Below, one piece after another: positions 21,515-33,807 of a stretch of DNA of 64,000 nt; positions within the stretch are counted from its first letter, which is position 1, and each line of letters opens with the position of its first letter. Source of the stretch: Lantana camara (Eukaryota > Streptophyta > Magnoliopsida > Lamiales > Verbenaceae); contig CM074858.1 in assembly GCA_037501455.1 (NCBI GenBank), forward strand, positions 103,326,001-103,390,000, given 5' to 3'. The notes under the pieces are model-generated. The model searched no databases, had not been told where the DNA came from, and saw only the letters and a program-made list of their open reading frames with translations. Position numbers and translations under genes: made by a program.

Positions 21515-23775
21515 ACCTCGTTAATCGTGTTTCTGATTCGTCTCCATTATTTCTGAATTTGGTAGAAATTCTTAGGCTTAGATGCGAATTAGGTATTCAT
21601 GAGTTCTTTTAGAAAGCCTGAATTACGAAACTGTAATTTTTCCTGAATTTCTAAAACTGTTTTCTCAAATCGTGTTTTTGAAAATTGTTTTAGTTGAAAT
21701 TTGTTTAAGTCGAATTTTTTAAATTTTGGATTGAACTGGTTTTTCGAGAAACCCAGAAATACGAAACGAACACGAAAAGCAACGAGCCTAGGCGTGCTAG
21801 CACGTCGCACGCCCAGGCCCGTCGCCGCCGCCCAGCTCCTCCCGCAACAGCGCGGGAGCCGTCCCGGGCGCGCTGCCCAGTCCGTCCCGCAACCGCGCGG
21901 GACGCCTGCCCAGGCCATGCCGGACGCTGCTGCGCGCAGGCGCGCGCATGATGCACGCCCAGCGTGCGCACGCAAGCGGCTCATCCCGCCCGCTGTGCGC
22001 GCGGCTGGCGCGCGTCTGCGCGCGCGGCTGCGCGGCAGTGCCTCGCACGGCTGGGCCCTTTTTCCGGGCTCGTTTTCGTGTTTTCGTGTTTCGTGTTTTT
22101 TCGGTCCATAAAATCCCGATTTAATTTTATTTTAATTTTATCCTTTTAAAATCAGTTTTGTTAAAATAAAATTATTTTAAAATTTTGATTAAATTGGGAT
22201 TTTTGAGAAATTAAAGCGATTTGGTTTTTGGAAAAAATTGTGAATATTATTTTCTGAAAATAATGAAAGAATAAAATTATTAATTTTGGAAATTAATTGG
22301 AATTTTATTAGTTTAATGTTTTTCGGGTTTTATTGAAAAGGCTCTTGAACAAGAATTGCATCTAAGTCGTGTTTTGAGTCATTAGGACTTGAAACGAGAA
22401 TTTTAATTTATTGGCTAAATTTAAATTCTCGCAAAAGCATGTTAGGTGATCATGGGTTTAGATCTATGTATGGTTTTAATTTATGCACATGAATGGTTTA
22501 AATTGGGGTTGGAGCCCTATAGTTGCGTTTTTCAATTGAGGTTGGAGCCTCACTTATGTGCGTACTGTTATGTGATTTATTATGTGGCTTTCCATATTAC
22601 TGTTTTTGAGGCCGGGGTATGCCCCGTGTAATTGTCTAAGGCCAATATGAAGATTGAGCCTTATTACTTTATGTCTTTTTCTTTTTATTGTAATTTGAGA
22701 GTAGAGATAGGTGGTGAGGTTTTATTTTCATTTTGGAGACAATGCACCCATGGAGTAAGATGGACCACATTCAAGTAACAAGGAGGCCATAAGTGAAGAC
22801 CCCTCAAAATGTTAGGGAGGGGAATCTCAATTGTTAAATGTAATAGAGATAGGGCTCGTATTTTGTTACTGCTTTCCCTTATGTGATTTGAACTGTTTAT
22901 GTGGCATGTATGTTAGAACTTGTGATTGTGGAGTGGCTCCCACATATCACGCATAAGATAGGTAGAACCCATGATCATTACATGTTAGTATCATGCTAGG
23001 ACATGTTATCTGTTTATGTGCTTGTTTGAAATGCATTTAAGTGTACTTGCATTAATCAAGACTAATAAAATTGGATAACATATATGTTGGTGAGGTCGAA
23101 CCGGACAACTCTCCGGTTGATTCGAAAATTCCCATTAAATATTAAGCTAATTTCGAACAAATAGGTGTTTAATTTGAGATGCAAGTTTTGAATTAAATTC
23201 GTAGCATTCCATCAATAGGTTTTAAGTTTAGTAAGTAAAGCTAGTTATTGTCCGCGAGTCGTGGGATAGCTAGTGGAGCTTATTAGTTCTTAGTTACCTA
23301 ATTGATCATTTTAAATGATCAATATTTCATGATCGATTTTAGCGAGGGCGATGTCCGCGAGTCGTGGGTCGTTCAAACTAAGTTTTGGTCATGATCTTAT
23401 GATTGATGGGTCTAGCTTAACGCCTAAGTAAATATGGATGTCGCACGAGTCGTGGGTCCATATTGAAAGATAGGTGATGCAAAAACAATTACTAAGAGTT
23501 CTAAAGGTATTAGAATTGGTAAGTTGTACCTACCTAGGGTTCTTACTAAGAATGTCCGCGAGTCGTGGGTTCGAGGTAAAATGCCTAGGATCTTAGTACC
23601 CGTTGGGAAACGTGTTCCTCTTAGATCTTTGGGAATTCTAGATCTTTGAAAAACAGTGGGAGCTACAATAGATTAAAGACCTTATCTTTTGTATATCGTT
23701 ATAATTCAGCATGCTCACTAGTTCTCTGATTTACCATTTAGGTCGTAGATTCTGTGATTCTCTACGTGTTTTGAA
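21515..23775 (+). other. Copia-II untranslated leader
   Basis: About 2.26 kb between the primer site and gag without a long gene. A GC-rich block (21780-22060) has conserved AT-rich flanks but varies between copies. A repeat of GGTTGGAGCC words is at about 22505-22555. Four copies of a TGTCCGCGAGTCGTGGG motif are at 23249-23265, 23352-23368, 23439-23456 and 23553-23569. The last precedes the gag ATG by about 210 bp. The leader presumably carries packaging and dimerisation signals, but none is proven. Related leader pieces are at 1-1286 and 4036-5481. Confidence 0.85.
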
Positions 23776-26700
23776 ATGGCAACCAAAAACCCTCTTGTAT
23801 CGATCCTCGAGTCAAACAAGTTGACTGGTCCCAACTATTCTGATTGGCTGAGGAATCTAAAAATCATTTTAGATTCTGAGAAGAGAACTTATGTTCTCTT
23901 CGAAGGGGAGCCTAGTCCCGAAGGGGAGGCTCCCACTCGGGCCGAGCGGGATGCGATTCAGAAGTGGAAGGATGATAATCTCCAAGCCCGTTGCCTTATG
24001 TTGGCTAACATGTCTCCGGACTTGCAAAGACAACATGAGGCCATGGAATTTGCTTGGGAGATTTACGACCACTTAGAGCAACTTTACCGCCCTCATGAAC
24101 GTGTTACAAGGTATAACACTTCAAAGGAATTATTCCACTTGAGAATGAGGGAAGGTTCAAGTGTCCATGAATATGGACTCAAGTTTCTTGCCCTTACTGA
24201 GAAACTTGCTTCCATGGACATGCCACTGAAAGATGAGCTTTCAGTGGATTTGTTGCTAGCTTCGCTCCCACCATCATTCAACCCATTTGTCCTTAACTTC
24301 AACATGAATCATGCTGGTGCTACTGTAGCTGAGCTGATTAGTCAGCTTGTGACTGCTGAAAGCACGATCAAGAAGGACAATAAGGTTTTGATGGTGAATG
24401 CTCCATCTTCCTCTTCTGGGCCTTCTAAAGGTAAGGGCAAGAAAGCCCAAAAGAAGAAGAAGAAACCCCTTAGGCCCACTGGTGGCATTTCGAAGGGGAA
24501 GGCCCAAAAGAAGAAGCGTGATCAGAAAGAGGATGTTTGCTTCCATTGTGGCAAAGCGGGACATTGGAGGAGAAACTGCCCAGAGTACAAGGCTACTCTA
24601 AAGAAAGGTATCTTTCTCGTTGAAGTAAATCTTTCTATTAATTCTAGTTCTTGGGTACTTGATACCGGTTGTGGAACTCATATCTGTAATGATGTACAGA
24701 TGCTAAGTGAAGTCCAACAACTCAAAGAAGGAGAATGTGTCTTGAAGATCGGCGATGGCTCAAACGTTGAAGCTCGAGCTTTAGGCACAATTAGATTAGA
24801 TTTAGGTAGTTTTGAGTTAGTATTAAACAAAGTCCTTTATGTACCGAAAATTATTCGTAATATAATTTCAGTTCCAATATTAGATTGTGAAGGTTATGAA
24901 ACTTATATTAAGAATGGTAAATACTTTATCAAACGGAACAACTCTTCCGTTCATATCGGTACTCTAAGCAATGGACTTTACCTAACTCAAAATATCAATA
25001 TTATGAATATACAACGAGAAACAAAGCGTAAGAGAGATGACAAAGTTTCAGCTCCCTTATGGCACGCTAGATTAGGACACATTTCCAAGAACAGAATTAG
25101 CAAGATAAACACTTTAGGATCATTCTCTGAAAATGATCTCAAAGAGTTAACTTCTTGCGAATCCTGTCTCAAAGGAAAGATGTCCAAAGTTCCTTTTAAA
25201 GGAACTGTGGAACGTGCCACTAAGGTTCTGGATTTGATCCATACTGATGTTTGTGGACCGCTTAGTGTAAGCACTAGAAGCAATCATCAGTATTTCATAA
25301 CCTTTACTGATGACTTTAGTCGGTATGGTTATGTATACTTAATGAAGTATAAATCTGAAGCTTTTGAGAAATTCTTAGAATTTCAAAAGGAGGTTGAGAA
25401 CCAAACTGGTCACAAGATCAAAGCACTTCGATCTGATCGAGGAGGCGAATATCTTAGTGAAGAATTCCTTAATCATCTCAAGGATAATGGGATTATCTCT
25501 CAGTGGACTCCTCCGGGAACTCCTCAGCTTAATGGAGTTTCTGAGAGAAGGAATCGAACCCTACTTGATATGGTTCGTTCCATGATGAGTTTCACTGACT
25601 TACCACCTTCTTTCTGGGGTTATGCCCTAGAAAGTGCAGCAAAGATTTTGAATCTAGTTCCCTCCAAATCAGTCCCTAAAACGCCCTATGAAATGTGGCA
25701 TGGTAAAATCCCTAGTTATTCTTACTTAAGAATTTGGGGTTGTCCTGCTTACGTGAAGAGGACAATGGGAGATAAGTTAGAATCTCGTTCTAACTTATGC
25801 TACTTTGTAGGTTATCCTAAGGAATCCATAGGATACTACTTCTATGATCAATCTGAACAAAAGGTGTTTGTTTCTAGAAATGCCACTTTTCTTGAGGAAC
25901 CGTTCCTTAAAGAAAAGAAGGGCAAGATCATAGAATTAGAAGAAGTACAAAATGACCCCACACCACCCACTGAAGAAACGTCCCACTCTGATCAACCACA
26001 ACCAATCACGAATTTCGATACACACGAAAATCCTCCTCTAAGGCGTTCTGAACGTACTCCTAGACAGCCGGAGAGATGGTATGGATTCTTCCATGAAATC
26101 TCTCAAAAGGATAATGATCCTTTAACATATGAGGAGGCACTTTCAGATTCTGACTCTGAACAGTGGATAGAAGCCATGAAATCCGAAATGGATTCCATGA
26201 ACTCCAACCAAGTTTGGACCTTGGTAGATTTGCCTGATGGGGTCAAACCCATAGGTTGCAAATGGATCTTTAAGAGAAAGCTTGGAGTTGATGGAAGCAT
26301 TGCAGCCTACAAAGCAAGACTGGTTGCAAAAGGATTCACTCAGAGACCCGGCGTGGATTTTGATGAAACCTTTTCACCAGTTGCAATGCAAAAGTCTATT
26401 CGGATCATGCTTGCCATTGCTGCATATTATGACTATGAGATATGGCAAATGGATGTGAAAACTGCCTTTCTCAATGGTAACATTGACAAAGACATTTACA
26501 TGGAGCAACCCATAGGTTTCACATTCAGTGGGAGTGAGCAAAAGGTTTGCAAACTCCAAAGATCAATCTATGGATTGAAACAGGCTTCTAGGAATTGGAA
26601 CATTCGATTTGATGAATCAGTCAAAGCGTTTGGCTTCATCCAAATTTCGAATGAATCATGTGTGTATAGAAAGGAATTGGAGACCTCAGTGCAATTCTTA

Positions 26701-27696
26701 GTACTTTATGTTGATGACATCCTTCTTATTGGGAATTCGAAGGATGACATGAAAGTGACTAAGTTATGGTTATCGAACCAATTCGAGATGAAAGATCTTG
26801 GTGATGCGTCCTATATCCTTGGAATTAAAATCTATAGAGATAGATCTAGAAGGTTAATAGGACTATCACAGTCGATGTACATTGACAAAGTATTGAAGAG
26901 ATTCAATATGGAGTCAGCAAAGGTTAAGAACCTTCCTATGAGTGTAGGAACATGTCTTTCAAAGAAGATGTGTCCTAAGACCAACCTTGAGAAGGAGAGA
27001 ATGACTCATACACCTTATGCATCAGCAATAGGTAGCATAATGTATGCAATGTTATGTACTCGACCGGATGTGGCTTATGCACTTAGTGTAACAAGTTGTT
27101 TCCAATCTGACCCTGGAGATGGTCACTGGGCTGCCGTGAAGAATATTCTTAAGTACTTGAAAAGTACTAAAGATTTATTCTTAGTTTACGGAGGTCAGAA
27201 AGATCTTACTGTCGAAGGATACTGCGATGCAAGCTTTGCATCTGACTTAGATGATTTTAAGTCAATGTTAGGATACATTTTCTGCCTAAACGGCGGAGCA
27301 GTGAGTTGGAAGAGTTCCAAGCAAACAACCACTGCAGATTCGACCACTGAGGCCGAATACTTAGCTGCAAATGATGCAGCTAAGGAAGGTGTTTGGATTA
27401 GAAACTTCATTCAAGAGTTGAATGTTGTTCCTAGCATGAAAGACCCCATTACTGTGTTTTGTGACAACACTGGGGCGGTTGCTCAAGCAAGAGAACCAAG
27501 ATCTCACCAACGGACCAAGCACATTATGAGGAAGTATCACCTAATCCGTGATATTATCAAAAGAGGAGATGTGCAAATTGAGAGGGTCACATAAGCAGAG
27601 AACGTGGCAGATCCACTTACTAAACCCCTTAGTCGAGAAGCTTTCCAAGGTCATCTTCAGAAGATGGGACTTAGAGTAGCTTTAGAATGGCTTTGA
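23776..27696 (+). pseudogene. Copia-II gag-pol polyprotein with one premature stop
   Basis: The polyprotein of a Ty1/copia retrotransposon: Gag builds the particle, protease cuts the precursor, integrase inserts the DNA, and RT with RNase H copies the RNA. One frame from ATG 23776 gives 1272 residues to a TAA at 27592-27594. The frame then stays open for 33 more codons to the normal end (27694-27696), as in the sister copy at 44165, which has TCA at this place. Visible sites: Gag start MATKNPLVSILESNKLTG, CCHC knuckle at residues 255-268, protease DTG at 296-298, integrase Asp491, Asp554 and Glu590 (DDE), RT YVDD at 978-981, RNase H TEAEYLA at about 1190. All catalytic residues looked for are present. 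The stop removes only the C-terminal 34 residues after RNase H, so partial activity is possible. Gag and pol are in one frame; no shift site was seen. Confidence 0.95.
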
Positions 27697-27697
27697 C

Positions 27698-27712
27698 GGG
27701 CAAGTGGGAGAT
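27698..27712 (+). promoter_or_regulatory. Polypurine tract of Copia-II
   Basis: GGGCAAGTGGGAGAT lies directly before the 3' LTR and just after the polyprotein stop; the same tract precedes the 3' LTR at 44182. Confidence 0.9.
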
Positions 27713-29666
27713 TGTTAGGAATAGTGCCCATGAAAGCCGATTGTATATCCGCTTTGTACTTTTCCTTATTGTAATCACAGACAATCTTTGAATAAAATAA
27801 CGAATTGAGGCAAACACTTCTTTATATGCTCTTGTTTGGTATGCGTTTACTTTAGCTGTGCATGTATGAGAACTCCCCTAATCCTGATGACTTTAGGACT
27901 CTACCATTTAGGTGAAATGGTTCATGAAACGAGCCCTATATCACATAAGTCATGATTAGTAAAATACTCCAAGCCGATGAGTCCTACAGACAGTGGGAGT
28001 GTCAACCTGACTCCTCTAAGGCTTGCTTGTGGGATCACGCCCTTAAGAAGGACCACCTTGTTTCATGGAGGTGCAAAGTGTATAGTTGATACGTGCGTGA
28101 TACATGAGGGTGCTTACTTTAATAAGTAAGTTCACTGGGGTGCCCCGTGTGAGAACATTCCTAAATGGGAAAGGAAGTTTCTATTTCAGGAAATGGAAAC
28201 TTCCAGATTAGGAAATATCTCACGAGTCATTGATGTGATTAATTGATCCTTAGACTTGAGGTTCCTTGTCACTTTATGAGTTAACTCTGTAGTCTTAGGT
28301 ATAAGCTTTAAAGGGTGTCGCCTTAGACAACTGATTCAAGGCTTATGCCGGGGCTGCACAAGTGATTCATGAAAGTGAATGAGAATCGAGAAAGGACCTA
28401 CACTTGCATTTGCAAGGTGATCTCTTATTGTGTAAGTCATTCATATGCCATATGGAGTCCTTGGCCAAGGCAGTAGATCAAGACATCAAGAAAAGTGTTT
28501 CTTGGATTGAGATCAAATGGATATGAAATGCACTTAGCTTTAAGACCGGATTATTAGGGTTCTGATTATTCCCTTGCCCTAGATCTTGGTTGAGAGATAG
28601 TAAGTAGGAGGATTGTATCTCACATGAATCAATGACTTAAAGGTTCTGTCGAATCCGAACATTCCAATTCAGCTAGGGGTTAAACACCTGTTGCTAGACT
28701 ATGGTCGTTTAATCTGTGGACTGATTAATTAATTAGTGAATTAATTAATTAGGGTCACTGCTAATTGAATTGAGAACCTAGAGGGTCACACACAACAACT
28801 TGGTTACATGAGTTGAGGCTTGAAAATGATTAAACGAGTTAATCGGACCAAGAGGGTTCCACACGTGTGAATTCACACGTGTGGCTCACGTGAGTGACAC
28901 GTGTCACTGTGACACGTGTCACACACGTGTGTGTATATATATATTATATATATATATTAAATAATTAATTAGTTAATTATTTAATAGACTTTGGTTTAAT
29001 TTTGAATTAAAAGGAAAGTCTAATTTTGGAGAAAATAATCTAGTTAATTAATTACGAATTAATTAATTAGATAAAATAAGTTATTTATTTTATAATAAAT
29101 AAAGTATAAAATTATCCAAAATTAGTTTGGATATTTTTAAGCTCTCTTAAAAGTTGACTAGAAATAGAATTCAAAGTCAAAGTTGGAAAATACTTGATGA
29201 TCAAGTAATAGGAGAGAGAGGAACCAAATCCTAGTCCAATAAGGACTAGGTTCGGCCGTCCCTCCCCTTTCCTATATATAGGGGAGCTCATGCTCCCCTT
29301 TAGAGCTAATTGACAATTCTTGGTTCATGTGTTGAACACCTTCCTTTCTCCAAGATTATATTAAACCCTAGGTTAAGCCTAAACACTAACTAGAGAACTA
29401 GCATCCTTACTAGTTAGATTGTGATCAAGTTGGTGGACTTTCTCTAGAGACTTCAAGTTAGAAGTTTGAAGATTCGAGCTTTACCAAGGAGAGGGGATCA
29501 AGCCGCGAGAAGAGCGTTCTTGGGTGGCTTGAAACGCTTCAAGAAAGAATAAAAGAAAAGTAAGTTTTCTATCTTTACGAATTTGGTTACACGATTGCGA
29601 GTTCAAGGTCCTTTTGTTGGGAAAATTTTTTAAATTCCGCTGCTTTCTGATTCGTGTTTTCCAACA
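27713..29666 (+). repeat. Copia-II 3' LTR
   Basis: Same length as the 5' LTR (1954 bp) and almost identical to it. It directly follows the polypurine tract GGGCAAGTGGGAGAT and is followed by the GTGGA target duplication. Confidence 0.95.
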
Positions 29667-30410
29667 GTGGAAACATTTTCCTTTGCTGGGTTTGCCTTTC
29701 TTCTTCTGAACCTTTTTCTTGGGATTGAGAACCTATCCCTTTCCCTTTTTTCACTTGTTGGCTTTTGGAGCAGTGGAAGGTGATGCCTGTGCCAGGAGAA
29801 CAGTTCCCTTAGCTTTCATCACTCACTCTGCCACTTTAAGTTCGTTCATCAATTCAGGCAGAGAAAATTCCAATTTGTTCATAGAATAATTTTGCCTAAA
29901 TGTGTCGAACGACTTTGGCAGAGAGCATAGGATCATATCTTGTTTGCTGAGATCATCAAATTTAGCACCAAGGCTTTCAATTTCATTCAGGCAAGCCATC
30001 ATGTTCATAACATGATCCTGAACAGGTGATCCCTCAGACATCTTGGTAACTAACAGCCTCCGCATCAATTCGAGCCTCTTGGCTCGATTCTGTCCTCCAA
30101 ACATTTGATAGAGATGATCCATCATGTTCCTAGCAGTTGGCATCTCATGCATTTGATGCTTGAGAACATTAGAGACAGATGCCAGGATATAAGACCTAGC
30201 CAAATCATTGGACTTGGTCCAATTGGCATAAGCATTTCTCATATCCTGATTCGCTGTAGTTTCCGGTATCCCCGGACAAGGTTCAGTGAGCACTTGTTTC
30301 AGATTCTCGTGACCAAACACGATGTCAAGATTCATCTTCCAGTCAGCATAGTTAGACCCTTCAAGCTTATTTTCCTTTAGGATCGATTGAAGCGGGCTAG
30401 CGGTCGTCAT
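29667..30410 (-). pseudogene. Copia-I gag, first part, broken
   Basis: The gag frame opens at ATG 30410-30408 (MTTASPLQSILKENKLEG) and runs about 195 codons through a typical copia Gag (LEGSNYADWKMNLDIVFG, LMRRLLVTKMSEGSPV, FRQNYSMNKLEFSLPEL). The same frame continues to the insertion site but has stops at 29825-29823 (TGA), 29753-29751 (TGA) and 29735-29733 (TAG). It reaches the first two residues of the CCHC knuckle (KCFHC) at 29667, where the nested Copia-II element cuts the codons; the knuckle continues at 19545. The role in an active copy would be the virus-like particle protein. Confidence 0.85.
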
Positions 30411-31524
30411 TGCTTTAAAACTGAAACATTTTAAAAAAATGCAAGTTATGATTCTGTATTTTACTTCTTTTGCGTCTAACCAATAAATGAAATCCACGTA
30501 AGCATTTTTGGTTTACGCAATGGTGACTTATCTAACCGCAGTTGACTCCCCGGAAGCGAGGTCGAAATCCGCTTAGAAAAGCAAGAATTAATCTTAATTA
30601 ACATGCCATCTAGGTAACTCTTACCAAACTATGTTAATCCACCACGTTAACCTTTGACCTCTAAGTGAATGTAACATAGCTCTGAAGGGAGGTTAATACA
30701 TTACTTAGTCAAGCGTACACCATTACCTAGAAATTCGTACGAGTAGATCAGACACTCCACGGAGGCGTGGTCGAGCTGACTTTCCCCGTATTTCATTCTA
30801 TCCGTAAAAGCCTAATCTTGTATACCGCGAATACATACCCGCCGAAGGGAGTAGTATATATCCACTATACTATAGACGGGTAATGGAGGCCGTGAGAATC
30901 TAACTCTTTTCATCTCGCTCCCACTTGAATTTTATAGAATTTGTGGATTATCTTTGATTATTAAATAATCACTTTTGGCGTCTTATTGATTTTGGAAGTA
31001 ATCAATCTAATTAATATGCTCCCACTAGGATTATTAAATAATCCTAATAATATTTTAAGGCTTTAATAACTCTTTATTAATTTAAGCCAAAAAATATTAA
31101 TCCAATTATGCATCGTATTTAATCTCTATTAAATATTATTTATCTAATCATATTAAATAAATCATGCATAATTGAAACAACATAATATCACATATTATCA
31201 TACCATTTTTAAAATTAAAAGCATGCTTGCAAATAATTATCACATAATTATCACGCTTTAAATTTTTAATGGCCCCTTAAATAAATATGTTTTAAATTAT
31301 CACATAATTTAAATCATATTTACTGATTCGACAATTAACCAGGAAGATTATTGAAATCAATTCCCCGAAAATTACCATTCCACGCAAATTCCCAGGAAAC
31401 ACTGGAGGGGTCACAACGGTCCCACTTAAAACCCAGCCTCCTTAGACAGAACTTACGTGCACAGTATCAGATTTAAAATTATGCATCTTATGCTTTATCA
31501 ATGCGAGTATATAATCAGAGCCCC

Positions 31525-31536
31525 GCTCTGATACCA
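31525..31536 (-). promoter_or_regulatory. Primer-binding site of Copia-I
   Basis: TGGTATCAGAGC on the minus strand, complementary to the 3' end of initiator Met-tRNA, two bases inside the 5' LTR end. Confidence 0.9.
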
Positions 31537-31538
31537 GT

Positions 31539-33807
31539 TGTTGGTGTGGCGGGCCCGAGGCAGAGTGACGGTATAGCGTAATATTCAAAAATTTCGCCAT
31601 AACCTCGTTATCAAAATATTTCAAAAATATTTTAATAAAGCAGCGGAATAAATCGGGCAGCATAACTCTAATATATACAGGCATCGATAACATAATTTTA
31701 AATCATCTAGCATATGATCACAATATGCAAATAATAATTTTGGCAGCACAACATTATTACCGTACTGCAAAATTGGATATCAACGGCACTTTTCCAGCAC
31801 CTCGATATCTTCTCGTGAAACCGGCAAAGATTCCCCGCAATATCCCCGATTAAGAAATTGGAGTGTGGGCTCCGGCAGTATTTCCCTAAATACTTTGAGA
31901 AAATATTTTTCTAGAAAAACCCTTTTTTCTAATTTCAGAAAATCCCTATTTTCTATTAATTAAGTGGATTATATATTAATTATATAACCACCTAATTAAG
32001 TAATTAATTAATCCTTAATTAAGGATTAATTAATTGTAGAGAGAGAGTGCCGAAAGGGCATTGAATGGCTGCCGAAAATGCTGAAAATTTGATGTCAAAA
32101 ACTGAATATTGAACAAAGAATTGCAGCCCTATTTATAGTCATGGTATTAGAGCCATTTTCGTCTAAAAACGTGATTTTGCTGTGGACGCCAAGTTCTTTC
32201 GGCAAATCCAAGGGCGCCACGCAACAGCTCATGCCACCACGAGGTCAGCGGCACCGAGCACGCGCCCAGCCGCCGCCGCACGCACCGCCCAAGTGGTGGC
32301 TGTGTGTTTCGCGCGTGTGATGCTCACGCAGGCGTGAGCACCTACCACGTGGCAGACCGGTCCGGTCCAATCGGACGGTTCAGCGGTCAGATCGGTTCAG
32401 GGGTGAACCGGTCGGTTCAACTTGGTCTGGCCCCATGGACACGTGTCGTCATACTATTCGTCTACGTGTCCGGGTCGGTTAAACCTTAACCGACCCTGCC
32501 CGAACCGTTGACCCGTTAACCGCTTTGACCCGGTCCGTTTTGGAGCCCATCTAAGTCGTTGACTCGCGCCCGCGTGGCTGGATCTCATCCGTCCACGTAT
32601 CGCACACGGTGGAGCCCAGTCAGCGCCACTTGGCGATTGACACACTGATGTGGCGTGACACGTCAGCACTTTCGCCACGTCAATTTTTTTATTTTTTATT
32701 TTTCGAAAAATTTTATTTTCTCCAAAATAAAATTTTAGGCATTTCCAACTCTTTGGAATTTAATTTATTTTCTCAAAACAAATTACTTGGCTATTTTCAA
32801 ACACTTTGAAAAATCATTTCTCTCTCTCGTTTTAATATTTTCTCTTTGATCTTCATTGGGGCTTGCGGGGGGACCTGCAGGACTAATTAATCTTAGCTCC
32901 AAACGGGCCAATCTATTATCATCCCATGACAATAATTGATTACCGTTTAACAATATTTAATTCCACTAAATAAATATTGTTGCACTCTAAAAATAATTAA
33001 ATTATTCACGAATTTCTCGATCTAGAATAATTTTGCATTTTACTCCTCTGTACAGATATCCATGAAAAATAAATCAATACTACTATCATTTATTTTTCAC
33101 TTTCAACCTGAAATTTCTTGATTCGCCTTAAGTCCAAATTCCCTGTATGTGAAACACATTTAACATACAACTTCGGTGACGAACACACGAAGTACTTTGG
33201 CCAAAGTTTTAATTCGAACTTTTGCAAATCTATTTCAGGGATATCTTTAACCTTCCAGCAAGGCTACAGATTCCTCGATCAGTATTTCTCTTTAGCACAT
33301 TTTATGCAATCACCGAACGTACAAAGTATTTTGGCCACCCGTTACCGAGACCTCACTTCTGAGTACATCACAGTGATTAACACTACATGCCTAAAGTAAA
33401 AACACTATCAGGATTAAGAGTCTAATGCTTCCGAGATTTTATTCATTTTAGATAGCAGTATAAAATGAACGATCTCAGTGGTCCAGTTCGATGTTTTCAA
33501 TCTCATTGAAAATCATCAATGTGTTATAATTGGAAACTCCATTTCCCTATGACGAAAGACTAATCATCTTATATAACACATTATAGTCTCGATAAGAACA
33601 TTTTCTTATCATACCAACTAGAACTTTAATGACACGTGATTTCTGGTATTTAAAGTCTTTTCCTATGAAACACATTTCATATAAAAAATACCATCACACG
33701 TCATTAATTATTAAATTCGTAAAATACTCATAACTTGCGATAATTTCAGTTTTATTAATCCAAAGTATTTACAATATAATTGGATTTTCAGGGCATTTAT
33801 CCCAACA
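31539..33807 (-). repeat. Copia-I 5' LTR
   Basis: 2269 bp, same ends and landmarks as the 3' LTR. It abuts the primer-binding site at 31525-31536 (spacer 2 bp), which identifies it as the upstream LTR. It also keeps the antisense 93-codon frame (33118-33399). Confidence 0.92.

Larger units (their letters stand above)
19546..29666 (+). mobile_element. Young full-length Copia-II element
   Basis: 10,121 bp with two 1954-bp LTRs (19546-21499 and 27713-29666), primer site 21502-21514, polypurine tract 27698-27712, one gag-pol frame and a perfect 5-bp target duplication GTGGA (19541-19545 and 29667-29671). Reading the LTRs side by side I saw only three base differences (a TA/AT swap about 17 bp in, and one T/C about 150 bp in), so insertion was recent. 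It is inserted into the zinc-knuckle codons of Copia-I. One stop codon near the RNase H end is the only coding defect seen. Lineage within Ty1/copia (Angela/TAR/Tork-like) was not resolved. Confidence 0.96.
14034..33807 (-). mobile_element. Full-length but decayed Copia-I element, host of nested Copia-II
   Basis: Two LTRs in the same orientation (14034-16315 and 31539-33807), a tRNA-iMet primer site (31525-31536) and a polypurine tract (16316-16331) frame a minus-strand gag-pol. A perfect 5-bp target duplication ATAGG (14029-14033 and 33808-33812) brackets the whole. Without the nested element and its duplication it is 9648 bp. The LTRs differ at roughly ten places in the first 430 bp, so it is much older than the nested copy. 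Gag has three stop codons, the protease a frameshift and pol two stop codons. Confidence 0.93.

Noticed and set aside
21589..22149. Overlapping Ala/Arg-rich frames of 60-136 codons on both strands
   Set aside because: They are produced by the GC-rich leader block, where stops are rare in all frames, and are not kept in the other leaders.
23869..27410. Minus-strand open frames of 60-98 codons within Copia-II gag-pol, also repeated at 40338-43879
   Set aside because: They recur in both copies only because the copies are nearly identical; they lie opposite the polyprotein frame and look like shadows.
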